From positions 186,001-250,000 of the forward strand of contig VZSE01011438.1 in the NCBI GenBank assembly GCA_013398275.1: a DNA stretch of 64,000 nt, given 5' to 3'. Source of the stretch: Promerops cafer. Its lineage: Eukaryota; Chordata; Aves; Passeriformes; Nectariniidae. The notes under the pieces were generated by a model. It was given only the letters and a program-made list of their open reading frames with translations. It did no database searches and was not told the origin of the DNA. Both the position numbers and the translations under genes were made by a program. Of this stretch, positions 10,123 through 22,325 are shown piece after piece; the first letter of the stretch is position 1, and the number at the start of each line of letters is the position of its first letter.

Positions 10123-13100
10123 CGTGAGTCTGCAAGCAGTGTCAGGAGCCAGCCATGATAACGCTGCAACAGGCAGCAACTGTGGGCACACACGAGTCCC
10201 CTTTAATCACAGGGATTGCTTCATTGCTTGAAACAGACCACTGAGGTTGAAAAACAGATGAGTGAAGGCAAACAGCAGCCTGAGATATCACAGGACGTAA
10301 GTGGTGGTATCTCTTTCTGGTTAAATTTTGCTGTGGTCTCCCCCAGGCCTGATGCTGAGGAGGCAGGATCAGGCCAATGTGCCAACTCCAGCATCACAGA
10401 CATCCAGGAAGCAATCAGGCACTGTGAAAAAGCTGCAACAAACATCTGGTTTCAGCAGTTTTCCAACTTGACTTTCATTTCAAGGTGAAAGCAACGAGCT
10501 GGGCTCTGTCAGAACTGACTTCAGTTTGATTTCACAGCCATGTGGGGATTGATGTGCCAACAGTAATGCTAGCAGTAAAACTGGTAAAACATTCAAGGGC
10601 TTCTAACATTGTCACAGTTTGCATTTAGAGCCCAAATCAATTCTTACTGAAAAGCTGATCAGAAAATACCCTGATTTTTTATTAACCTTGGATAATATGA
10701 AAACAGACTGTAGATGTATACTATCAGCTGAGCGCTCCTCAGATGGATGCGCTTGACCCCCTTAACCAAACAAGGTAGTTCAGTACAGGCTCCAGAGGAG
10801 GTAAAGCCTGAGCTACAACCAGGCCAATAACTCCAAGAAACCCACAAAAGAACAGAGAGACCCAGAGAGCCTTGAAGTATATGAGCTTGGAGCTCTGATC
10901 CTGAGATTAACACATGAACAGCAGGTGCAACCCTCATTTATCAAGGGACAAAGGCAGTTGTGGGTACAAGGAGTCTCATGGATAACTTCCCATTGTACAC
11001 AGTTTGAGTACAACTCAACCACTTTATTCTATAAATATGTCAGCCTTCACAAAGGCAGCAAACCAACCTTAGAAAAGCTCAAAGTTTTAATCAATGGATG
11101 GAATTTGCCAAAGGCAACAGAAGGAGTCGGTGTCAAAGCTGCCATAAAAGCACATCTGTGGAAAAAATGTTAAAACTTCTTTCAAAAGAAATTTGCCATA
11201 GAAATTGTCAGAGAACTCAACAGGAAACTTTGAATGGATTACTTTCTCTGCAGACTGGGACATAAATGGTACAACCACGTTGCCATAAGGTTGCCTTAAT
11301 TCATTCCATAGACCTTGTTGAGGTCATTTTTCTCCGCATGTGAGTACATTTATATTCCTCATTTTTGTAATATCACTGTTGGCCTCATGTTCTTGAGGCT
11401 TCAAATTATTATTTATGAGACATTTTTCAATTTAAAATTAAAATTTACAGATCAAATTAAACACTGGATGAATACCTCCTGCTTCCAGAAAAACGTTCAA
11501 CAGATACCTACATATGTGCACATTTCCAGGTGGTAGGAATTAACCTGGCTTCTGCTAAACTGGTTAATTTAAAATGCATAAAACATTCCAGAAGCTCAGG
11601 AGAGAGCAACCTAATGAATGTGGTATTATATGCTCAGTTTCATTCTTCATCAATATTTATTTGCTTTCTCTACCCTGCCTTCTCTGATTAAAAGACTTTA
11701 TTTCAAAGATGAATCTGAACCAAACTCTCACCTCAAATGAGAATCTCTTTCTTGCATCTACCTTCAAAGGTTTTCATCCTTTGGTCACTGTCCTTCATTG
11801 CATAGAGGAAAGTTAGTGGAATGTCTGTTGGAGACCTTCTAGTAAAATCAATTTAACTGACACAGAGTGGCTGCAATAAAATAAATATTCTTTTGGGGTG
11901 TCAAAGGATCCGCGAGGAATTATGTCTTTAATTTTCTCACTATGTGCATATCTGAACTTCTCCCTCTGAATTAGCACACTTCATACCACAATCATTTCTT
12001 GTATGCATGGAAGCTTCTGATCTTCAACACCTGTGACCTGCCTGGTGCTGTCCTCTCCTCTCCTCACCTGACTGAGGCCCAATAGCCTCCACCTCTACGC
12101 TTATGTGTTTGTCATCCTTCAAGCTGAGAAGGATGCATTGATACAACTGCAATCAGATTTTACAACTGGAGATACTGTTTTATGTTCTGTCCATGCATTT
12201 ATAATGATTCACATATCCCTAGAACCTGTATGGCAAGGACTGTCTTATTTTTTCACATCATTGCCACAGATTTTGGGGTCCACAGTGCAGTTCCTTTTGT
12301 GAGTTTTGCATCAAGTTAGAAGAGCAGTTCTTATATGCCTGTCCCATATGGGTCATGGTGTTTGGGGACTGAACCCCCAATTACTTTTTCCACCAATATT
12401 TGCACAAGGCCTGATGTCTGCCAGCCTTGACTTTCATGCCCAAGCCCCACCTATGGGTTTGGGCTTTATGCTTCCCATGGGCTGAGTCCAGGCTTCAGAC
12501 ACATCAAGCTGGTAAAAATCACTAAGAAAAGAAGTTTAAGTGAGACCATGACCACCTAAATCAGACCAGTGCCTTTACAGACATTTTGAGAGGATGATTC
12601 TTGTTTCTGAGCCAGTGGCTGGCGATGACCTTAACACCCAGTTTTTCCCTCTTCTAGGAGCACACCAGGAGATTCCTAAACTGAGAAATAAGTCTCAAAG
12701 GCCATGCTTCAAACAGGACACGCACTCAAAGAGATATGAGATTTTCCAAGCAGCATTGTAATAAGCATTTTAGGCCATAAGGAAACACTTCCCTTATAGT
12801 CTGCTTATATTACACTCCATTGTTTTTACTGCTTTTAGTTTCAGGATTGCAAAAAAATCTCTCTTGTCCTGGAAAAGACTTCCATAGCAGAGTGAAATCT
12901 CAGACAGAAAACAATTTTCAGACATCTCTCCATTCAGTGTTCCATAGCATTCAGAAAAAAGTGGGACATTAACATTTGTCACCATTATCAGAGCATTTAT
13001 AAATTGGCTTTTCTGATGAGGCTACCTAATGGTTACAGCCACCTTGTAATGAAGGTGTCAGCTCTTCCACTATGGAGAGCAGCCATAAACCCTTTTGACA

Positions 13101-16100
13101 GCTTTGGATGAAGAAGGAGTTTGACAGACCTTCTTCACTCCAGGTAAGTTCAGGTTTATAAAAGGAGAGGTCACCCAGAGTCCTCCAAGGAACAAATTGA
13201 AATTAAAGCTCTGGGATGCTGTCACTCTGAATTAACCAAATGGTCTCAAGAAAAATCACACCACTATGTGTGTCATAGAGGGGAAAACAGAGACAATTCA
13301 ACATAGAAATAAACTTCAGAACTTTTCCTTGTTTCATACGTTTTGGTTTCAAGTTTTCCATCTTCTGTCTGATTTCAGAAGCTTAACAGAAAAAAAAGCT
13401 TCACAAAAAAGGGTATAATTCTCTCTTTAAAAGATAAGGGTTTTTCCACTGTTAAAATATTAAACCATTAACTGATGACTTAAAAAAACCGACTAATTTC
13501 TCCCATAGCAGCAGTTGTACAGCAATCCCTGGAAAAAGTTTGAAGTACACCAAGAAAAAAATTAAAGAAAGGAAATTTAAAATACAGTGAATGAAAAAAT
13601 CAAATTACTTTTCTTCTAGGAAAACTCTGCTTTACTCCTCTCACAGGCACAGCAATGCTTCAGAGAGAAGTGTATTATGTAATGAGTCACTTGCCAGCAC
13701 CGGCAATCTCTCTAAGGAAAAAAAATCAATCCTCTCTGGGATATTAGGTCAAGAAACTTCTATTTTTCTTTTTAATGATTCCTAGGATTTCTTTGGGAAA
13801 AAAAGGAATGAAAGGGGAAAAAAAAGTAAAAGAGAAGCCAGGCAAACTTTTGTCTGATCCTCACTGGTACCCTTGTGCCTCAGCTTAGCCTGATACCTCT
13901 GTGCCATGCCTTGGTGGTGGTGCTGGCACCAGCCTGTTTGCTTCTGGGTGCCTTCCCAAGCACATTCTGCCAGTTTTGCCCTTGGATTGGATTGCTTCCA
14001 AAGTGCAAAGTGGTGCCTGGAGACTGTCAGACACCTGTGAGCTGGAGCCCTTCTTCATGGGTTTTCTTTCCAGCTACTAAGGGCTGGTCACATTCAGCTG
14101 CATTAACTCCTCTGTCTTGTTTGTTTCTTGACTATATCCAGAGCCCTTGAGTGATGTTTTACCACTTCAAGAAGGTGTGAAAAAGGAAAAATCTTCTTGT
14201 CTCCCATCTAGGGCTCACAAATCTTCAGGCAATATTTAAAAGCCCAAGAATGTCCCTTCTGAGTTTCTCACATGGTATTTGAAGGTTACAGTAGCACCTT
14301 TCTTTGTCCATGGTGTCTCCAAGCACCCCAAAAAAGAATCATCTTAGGTATTCACACTGGGAGGATTATATAGGAGCAAAAGTCCTCAGAGGAACTGAAA
14401 CAGCTGCTGCTCCTTTTATTGCAAATCTGCAGCTGCAGGAGATATTTAAAAACATCCTTCCTGATCAGAGCTGCTCCTGCAAGTTGGTGTCATCCAAACT
14501 GGTGTTCCCAAACTAGAGTATGGGTACCTCACCCAGATCCTGTCTGGGTACATCACCATCACTTTACAAGTGAAGAGGAGAGACCCAACAGGTCTGAGTG
14601 AGGGACAACTCCCCCATTTCCTCTCTTTGCTTCAGGTGAACTAAACCTGCACTGCCCCACTACCTTCTACCACTGTGGAGTCAGTCTCTATAACCTGGTC
14701 TATCATTTTTTTTCCCAGGAAAACATCACTGATCATATTCCTCAACAAGAATTTCACTGGTGCTCGAACTAGTCCCAGGTGTTATTTTTATGACACAGAA
14801 GTAGTGTGGTGGAGGAAGAACAAAACATCTGAGCCACTGATAATACACTTTTCGCTTCCAAAGTTGAAGCCTAGTGAGCAAACTGCAGTCACCAACAGGA
14901 CAGCCTTTCCTCCAGATTTCTAAAAAGAGATGAGTATGACATACTGGAGTCTGCAGCTCCCTTTACAGCACTTTAAAACAAGCCATTTATTCTCTAACAT
15001 CCTCAAACTTTAATTCCTTTAATAACCAAATTGCCAACAAAATTAAGTATGACCAGTCCGTTTCCAACCCCTTTAATGATCCTCCTGTTTTGCCTCCACA
15101 GTTGCCTGCCTTTATCACTTTCTCCCTTGAGCCTTGGCTCTGACACCTACAAGCCTCAAAGGCTTTATTTATGTTAATTATCAAGGAAGTTTCCTTCTAA
15201 GTGAATAGCTGGATTATCTGACTCTTGATTTAATGGCAGAGTCAGCTTTATACACTGTGATTTACTGTTAAAAAATATGATCCAAGAGAAAACTGGTCTT
15301 CTGAAGTGCATGAGCTGACAGCAGTGCCACTCTGAGCTGGGGCTTTTCAGTGCTGGCTGATGTCACACACTTGAAGCAGGCACTACAGCTTTGCAGCCAC
15401 CCATTAACTTTTTCCATTTACTTTCAGGTTTCCTCTGCAGTCTCAGCTCTCTTTGTGGCATTACTCATTTTTTATCTCCAGAGAGTAACTTAAGGATGCA
15501 GCTTGCCCCAGAGACACGATGCAAAATGCAGCTGATGTACTTGTGTTTGCAACAAAGCACAAAGAAAAAGGAGCTTGACAAAGTCACTTTGAATTTTATT
15601 GAGGGACATATTACAGATTTAGCCAGGCTTGCCCCTCTCATGGCCCTGGGTGTTTCCTGCATGCTATCTGCATATACTTCACAGTACATGCTAGAGGTAT
15701 GAATAGTCAAAGGGGAGGATCTGAACAGTCAAAGGGGAGGCTCAGAAGTAGGTTAAAAGCTGAAGGCACATATTAAAGGTCTCCACAAAGACTCAACATG
15801 CACAAATCCAGACACTGTAATTAAGCCAGCATGCAGTTACTCATCCATTAGTCACTCACTGGCTTCTCCAAATATATCATGGCTGAAAGTCCCTGCATTC
15901 CCCTTGTGTAGGAAACTGCACTACTGATGTAAGTTCAAGGTTTTTCTGCTGCCTTCTACAACTCAGCCATAGTGAAAAACTCAGCCCTGTTTCTTAGGCA
16001 GGCCAGTGAAGGTAGAGGTCCTTATTTGTTTGGACCCATTTTTAAGACATGAGACCCATTTTAGTCTCTGTTGTATGTACAACCCTGACATTTCCTTTTC

Positions 16101-17317
16101 ATCCCTCCATGCCCCCCACACAGCCAGCTGGCCCTGAAAAACAGCCCACTGAATCATCTGTGGAAACAGCATCAATTAACACCAACACCTGGAAGTAAAG
16201 CTCTAGCAAATGAGTTAAGAACATTGTGAAGGTCGATGCACATGACAACTTTTGTGCTCATCTCCCTCATCTTCCACCCCAGGACCAAAACCATCTTGAT
16301 GAATTTTCAGCACAACAATAGGACACGGTAGCCAGGTTCTCTGGTAATGAACACTGGTCAGATGTCCAGTGCATTCATTCAATTCTGCTTTTCATGATGG
16401 TGTTGCAGACAGTGTCATTGCTTCTGTTTCCCTTGCTCCACTTGTATTCCTACCTATAGATCGGGGAATTTCTATGAGGGAGATGTCATTGGTGTACAGG
16501 AGCCACTACAATGGAGGCCACAGTAAGTGCTTACCAGAAAAGGGAGGCTGCAAGAATGCAGGATGTCTCCAGGAAGTTCCAGCACACATCTGCAATGCCT
16601 GTTGGGAATGGGTGGAAAAGAGAAAATATCAGCAATATGGTCACCCCAAACATTTCTTGCTTAACTAACAGAGAACATTGTCTTCATTCCTAATACTACC
16701 AAGCAACAGCAGAGATTCCAGCTTCTCCTAGTGGTACATCTCAGCACTAGCTGTGCTTTTCTGAGCCTCTCACAGAGAGGTCATTGCCAGTGGACAGAAA
16801 ATGGGCATTAGTGATTCTGAACATTTTACCAGCCCCTCACAGAAGTGCTGCGTAAGTCAAACAATGACCTGTTTAGCTGTGCTGTGCCCCTGCATGAGAA
16901 GAGCACCAACAAACTGGAACATCAGTGCTTGGAATAACAGAATAACTTTTTAATGATTTATGATTCGAGCTAGGAAACTTGCTAGCCAGATGGATCTGCA
17001 ACTGAGCAAACCAAGGCTGACCTGAGGCTACAGAACCTGTGTCAGCACACTGCAGAGGTTTTGCTGGAGATTGATTGTACTATTCCATTGCCACAAAATC
17101 ATCTGGTTAATTCTTAAGATTTTTTTAATTATTATCACTCAATCCAGACATACTCTGTCCACTTTCTTATCTGGTGCTGATATATCAGCTTTTGGAGTTC
17201 AAGACTTCTAATAACTTGCTGCAAGATATTTAGCTTTATTAGGTATTTTTTGCTTTTGAGAACAGCAAGCAACATTTGCAAAATTCTGGGAGACAGGTAG
17301 CAGACTAAAAATACCAG
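10123..17317. other. long unique stretch, no gene recognised
   Basis: Seven kilobases without a recognisable repeat family or coding exon. Noted within it are a perfect-looking splice-donor word at 13141-13150 (CAGGTAAGTT), a 22-base tandem duplication at 15701-15744, and moderately GC-richer pieces near 10320-10440 and 13860-14110 without an identified function. Confidence 0.5.
15701..15744. repeat. 22-bp tandem duplication
   Basis: Two adjacent copies of a 22-base unit, GAA(T/C)AGTCAAAGGGGAGG plus four variable bases, at 15701-15722 and 15723-15744. They differ at position 4 and in the last four bases. A simple local duplication with no repeat-family match. Confidence 0.9.
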
Positions 17318-17600
17318 TCATAGGATCACAGAATCATAGAATGCTTTTACATTGGAAAAAAACTTAAGAACATTTAACCCAACTGTTATCCCAGTTCTGC
17401 CAATGCCACCACTAAACCATGTCCTTGAGAGCCACACCTACACATCTTTTAAATACCTCCAGGAATGGTGACTGGGCAGCTGCTTCCAGTGGTTGACAAC
17501 CCTTTCAGGGAATGGGGTTTTTTGTAATATCTAAACCTCTTCTGGCACAACTTGAGGCCATGTCCTCTTGTCCTTGAAGGTGAGGGCAGAAGGGATCATA
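17318..17600 (-). mobile_element. CR1 LINE 3' end (antisense), diverged
   Basis: It begins with TCATAGGATCACAGAATCAT, then diverged antisense CR1: CCAATGCCACCACTAAACCA, CACATCTTTTAAATACCTCC, CAGTGGTTGACAACCC, CTGGCACAACTTGAGGCCAT and CCTCTTGTCC. Older than most CR1 tails in the window. The right boundary is approximate. Confidence 0.88.
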
Positions 17601-17840
17601 TCCTTCCTCACCAGTGTGTTCCCTGATAAATGATCCTTTTCTTTCTTATGGCATCCTTCAAATAAATGATTTTATTTCAGCATTACTCTCTTTACTCTTA
17701 CTCTGCTTATAAATTGTACCATTTCATATCTAAGTAATGAAAATTTCAAATGAAAAAATGTCAAATGGCGAGTCCAATACAATTGTCTGACTTTCTGGGC
17801 AAAGACCCTGCTTTACTCACAAATCCTATTTTACTTTCCT

Positions 17841-17918
17841 GAATATGGTCATCTAAATGACCTTGTTAATTACTAAATCTAAATATGGTCATCTAAATGA
17901 CCTTTTAATTACTACTCA
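17841..17918. repeat. 40-bp tandem duplication containing a hairpin
   Basis: Copy one is 17841-17880 and copy two begins at 17881, both reading (g/a)AATATGGTCATCTAAATG followed by ACCTT and TTAATTACTA. Each copy contains GGTCAT-CTAA-ATGACC, a perfect 6-bp stem with a 4-base loop (17847-17862 and 17887-17902). Copy two lacks one G. Confidence 0.93.
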
Positions 17919-18284
17919 CAAGCATTGTGTATTATAAGACCATGCTTTTAGGTAAACTGAGATTCACTGGAAAACTTGCAATCATTTTTCTGGCAGATTC
18001 AGGATGTGGAATCCCAGATACTCCTGTCTGGTAAACACTGGACCATGATGTGTGTTCACATCTTCTTTGCTAGACATAGGCTAAGCTGTTTGGTTTCTGG
18101 TGGATTGTAACACATCACCAAATTTTTAGGAACTTCAGCACTTTCCCTTACTTTAGACATTCAATTTTCATCATGTAAACCTCTCCTACCATGAAGTCCT
18201 CACCAAGTAGAATTTCCTCCTACTTGCTTTCCATTCCCTAATGTCCATCTAGGCTGTCCTTATCAAGGTCAACTTTAATTAGTG

Positions 18285-18400
18285 ACTGAAGATTGAGTAC
18301 TTTCATTAATCATCTAGAAAAGGGAGCAAACATCATATTAATGCAGTGGATTGTTGATACTGGGATGGAAGAGGTCACACCCAAGGGAGAAGGAGAATTA
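18285..18400 (+). mobile_element. possible ancient CR1/L3-type reverse-transcriptase relic (sense)
   Basis: The plus strand reads TACTTTCATTAATCATCTAG, then GCATATTAATGCAGTGGATT, then GATACTGGGATGGAAGAGG-like text. This resembles the ORF2 stretch encoding 'iFINDLe...nkFADDTk.gg' of old CR1/L3 elements, with the catalytic FADD box degraded beyond translation. Length and order fit, but the similarity is weak, so this is tentative. Confidence 0.38.
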
Positions 18401-21400
18401 AATGCTAAGGAGAACAAATCCTTTGTCTTCAAGAAAAATATCCCTTTTTAACTCTTCTCCAGCCTTTTCTATCTACTTTATTTCTTAGCTTCATTTTCTA
18501 AATAAAAAATGTCTTGTTAGGCATAAGTCATACTTTACTTTTTATCCTGAAATACAGTATTTATAATCCTAAACTCTAATCTGGATCCATTATGAGTTTT
18601 TTTGAGAACAGTGAAGCCACTGGCATGGTACTTCATGTAACCAAGTAACCTCTCCTGAAGGGAGGTTAAGATGCAACTTGGTCTCGTTTTACCCCATCTT
18701 TTATGCAGGTGCAAAGACAGATGAGGCCTATATGCAAAAACGTCAAGATGAGTTGAAAGCAAAGCTTTTGGGCCCCATCTTGTTTCCCTTATAGTGAACT
18801 CATTCATAACATTTTAAACCAGATGTAACATTTTATCACACCTGCTTGCAGATTTTCCCACAGACCTTACAGAGAAGAAGATACAAACTGGAGAACAAAG
18901 AAGAATTGAGTCTAACATATTTCACATATCACCTGGAAATACAACCAATCTTCCCTTGGAATGAAAAACTGCATGGAAAATACTGCTGCTACTTCTACAT
19001 TTATTCCTGCCTATATTGCAATTTCAGCCCCCAATTTCTATGCAGACTATCATAACTAATTATATTCTACCAAGCCAAAGAGAAACAAATAAATTACCTC
19101 TTTAGTCTTCAAAAGAGGGCATCTTTGGAGACCTTCTAGACAACAAAGCACAGAGGAGGATGAAAGAAGTGTTTTACACATGTAAATTAATGTGCAAGAA
19201 CAGGTCAGGGTGTTTTTTAGTGGTCTGCTTTGTACAGTTACTCTTCAATAATGTTTTCCAGGTCTCAGTTGAGAGTCAGTGGGTAAACACAAAGGTATCA
19301 TATCAGGGTAAAAGTGAGACAAAGGGGAAACATTACCAGATACCTAATTGCTTGGTGTGTAGGAAATTCACTGTAAATGTGTATGAAGCTGAAATTTATT
19401 GCTGTAGCCAAGCTGATACTCCAAGATGCATCTTTTTCATACATTCCTTTGAGAAAAATGTATAAAATACTGGTTTTCAAAAGACTAGAGAAAAGAAAGC
19501 CATGAGATCATTGACACGGTGACGCACAGTTTTTATTGTGCAGCCAGGCCTTCATTTTCCTTCTACCCTTGCCACACCACAGCACGTGCATTTCAAAGGG
19601 GTCTTGGGGACAAGACAGGAACAGATATGATAACAACTACTAAATTTCAGGTTTATAGTCATAAGATTGGAGAGAAGCAGGTTTGCCATTCGTCCATTCA
19701 GAAGGCTCCTTTCCATGTTAGAAGTAGACTATCTGTGTATTACACTGCTAAGTATTTCACAGATCCATCAAACAACCACAACAACCTTATGACTGATGCT
19801 GTCCCAGTTTTTCTCCCTGTCCATCCCTGCTTGGTGTAGCTACAATTGCTTTCTGGTAGCAACGTTCCAAAGTATTTCAGAGGAGGCCCAGTTATTTCCA
19901 TGGCATCTCCAGAGATCTTCCCTTTTGTGCTTAGCTCAGACTTCCCAGCAACTCCTCCTGGGAATATATCCATGTATCTTACTTCAGTGAAAGCTGTTGT
20001 GTAACTTGATAGTTTGAAAGATCTTTTCATTGATCACAGGTACTCCTTGTTTATCCAATTTTCTGCTCAATACAATGACTGGTGTGTGCTCTATCAGACT
20101 CACTCTAGTGAGGTGCCTAAAGATTTTTTGACCCCTGAAGCACTCCCAGCTGGAGATAAGTTTGTTTTGGAATGAAAGGCAATTAGTGAAGAAAGTGCCA
20201 CCCAGTTTTACCACAGGTGGTTGGATAAAGGAAACAAAAATGCCATGCAAAAGTGTTGCTTGTTTGTATTTTACGTTCATCACATTAAACTCATGGAGAG
20301 AATGTAGATCCTCATCCTATTTACACAAAAATTAATTGGTGCAACACCAGAGCCCCCTGCAGAGTGGCTCAAGAGCTGTCCCAGAGAGGAACTGGGCAGA
20401 CAGAATTTGTTCCACCACAAACTACTTAGATAGCAATACAGCTGAAATCCCTGAGATGCAGCAACCGTGAGTGTTTTTCAGGGAAATACCCCAAAAATCT
20501 ATTGAGAGGACTTTCCTTCAATGCACAATTTCTAAACAAACACACTCCTTTCCACACCATTCTTCTCAACTGTGAGAAGTTTGGAATAAGCATTTCCTGG
20601 TTGTTTTTTTTTTCCTGTTTGTGTTGGTTTTGTTTTATTCCCATATGTCTTTGAAATGTCTTGGAACCTATGATTATTCAATATATACTTTTGTCTGATG
20701 CCAGAAATGACATATCAGAGCATTCTGGAGAAAGTCCATGACCATGTGGTATCCTAATAGCGACCGGAAAATGTGAAGGCCAAGACTCATATGTGGCTCA
20801 AAAGGCACAAACGAACTTTGTAATGTTCCTCCTGCCTTTTATAATACCTTTTATAAGGTGTAATACATTTAGCATTTGCAGCTAAAGGATGCCTAGACAT
20901 GATGTTTCAGTAGTATCTTAAGCCAGATCCACAGAACCATCCTGCAAGCAGTGGATCAGCTTTTGCTGGAATGAAAACAGAAAGGAATGAGTATCACAAG
21001 CTCACAAAGGACAAGATGAACGTCTAACATCAAGCTTGAAAGATTCATCTCAGGCTTCACCTGATTTATGGGGAATTTCAATAGATACTTTTATGGCCTT
21101 GTAGAAACTTTGAAAACCCCTGTGCTTGAAGATGATAGTTTTCCAAGGTTTTTTTTTTTTGAGGATTATCAGATACCATCAAGTGCTTAAAGCAAGAGCT
21201 GGTACTGTCTGAACTTTTAATTTGATACTGTTGTTATTGCAGTTTAAAATTATATACTCAGTGTAAATTAAAATAACATCCTCTATTTGCTAACTGGCAC
21301 AGGATAAAAGCCAAACACTTTCCAGCATGAGTCTTCAGAGATTCTCTTTTTTTTTCCTGGATGCTAAAAATCTTTATTCCCCTCTAATTTTTTTTTATTT

Positions 21401-21903
21401 TCATTGGCAAGATTAGATATAAGTTTTAATGTGCAACTGGGCAATACAGAGAACAAACACTTTTTTGCTTTCCTGACATAAAATAAGTTTGTGGCTCATT
21501 TCATGTTTGGTCTGTTTAGAAAGCACAACCTGGCAACTGAGGCACAGCCTCGGATACCTGGTGGCTACCAGATCTCCAGAACAGGCACGTGCACTTACCA
21601 TAGTCCTAATGGCAATAAATGGGTGTCACTATTTCCTATTCTATCATCCTCACCCGTTTCAAACCCTAATGAAGGACTGATTTACACAAAAGTAGGAGAA
21701 CATTACACCACTTACTGCTTTCATTGTCTTGTACCTCTTTTCCTTTGGAAATCCTTGGATGCTCTATTGACAGAAGAAAACTGCTTAGAATAGAATCAAG
21801 ACATGCCAAAATGAAAGAGAAGCAGAGTCCAGATACACAAATTATCTTTTTATTTTTAATTAGATCATGAATTGTTGTAAATCTTAAACAGAATTCCTAT
21901 GGG

Positions 21904-22325
21904 GAATCATAGAATCACAGAATGGTTTGAGTTAAAAGAGACCTTAAAGGTCATCTCATTCCAAACCCCTGCCATGGCAGGGACACCTTCCACTATCCCA
22001 GGTTGCTCCAAGCCCCATCCAACCTGGCCTTGAACACTTCCAGGGATGGGGCAGCCACAGCTTCTCTGGGCAGGCTGTGCCAGGGCCTCCCCACCCTCAC
22101 AGGGAAGAATTTCATCCTAATATCCAATCTAAACCTACTGCCAGTTTAAACCCATTCCCCGTTGTCCTATCACTCTGTGCCCTTGTCAAAAGTCCCTCTC
22201 CACTCTTCAGGTGAGGCCTCACCAGAGTGAAGCAGAGGGGCAGAATCCCCTCCCTCACCCGCTGCCCACAGAGCTTTGGGTGCAACCAGGACAAGGCTGG
22301 ATTTCTGGGCTGCAATAGCATGGCT
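21904..22325 (-). mobile_element. CR1 LINE 3' end (antisense) with internal deletion
   Basis: It begins with AATCATAGAATCACAGAATG and continues through CCATGGCAGGGACACCTTCC, TTCCAGGGATGGGGCAGCC, CACAGGGAAGAATTTCATCC and AAGTCCCTCTCCACTCTTCA. At about 22209/22210 it jumps to GGTGAGGCCTCACCAGAGTG, TGAAGCAGAGGGGCAGAATC and CTGGATTTCTGGGCTGCAA, which normally lie a couple of hundred bases further on. The low divergence suggests a relatively young copy that lost an internal segment. Confidence 0.95.

Larger units (their letters stand above)
17601..21903. other. unique sequence with small local repeats
   Basis: No gene recognised. It contains a 40-base tandem duplication carrying a hairpin at 17841-17918, a possible ancient CR1-type reverse-transcriptase relic near 18285-18400, and T runs near 20606, 21150, 21346 and 21389. 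Confidence 0.5.

Noticed and set aside
13125..13160. Splice-donor-like CAGGTAAGTT followed by a TATAAAA word
   Set aside because: A single good donor word is expected by chance in 64 kb, and no matching exon or acceptor with coding sequence was found.
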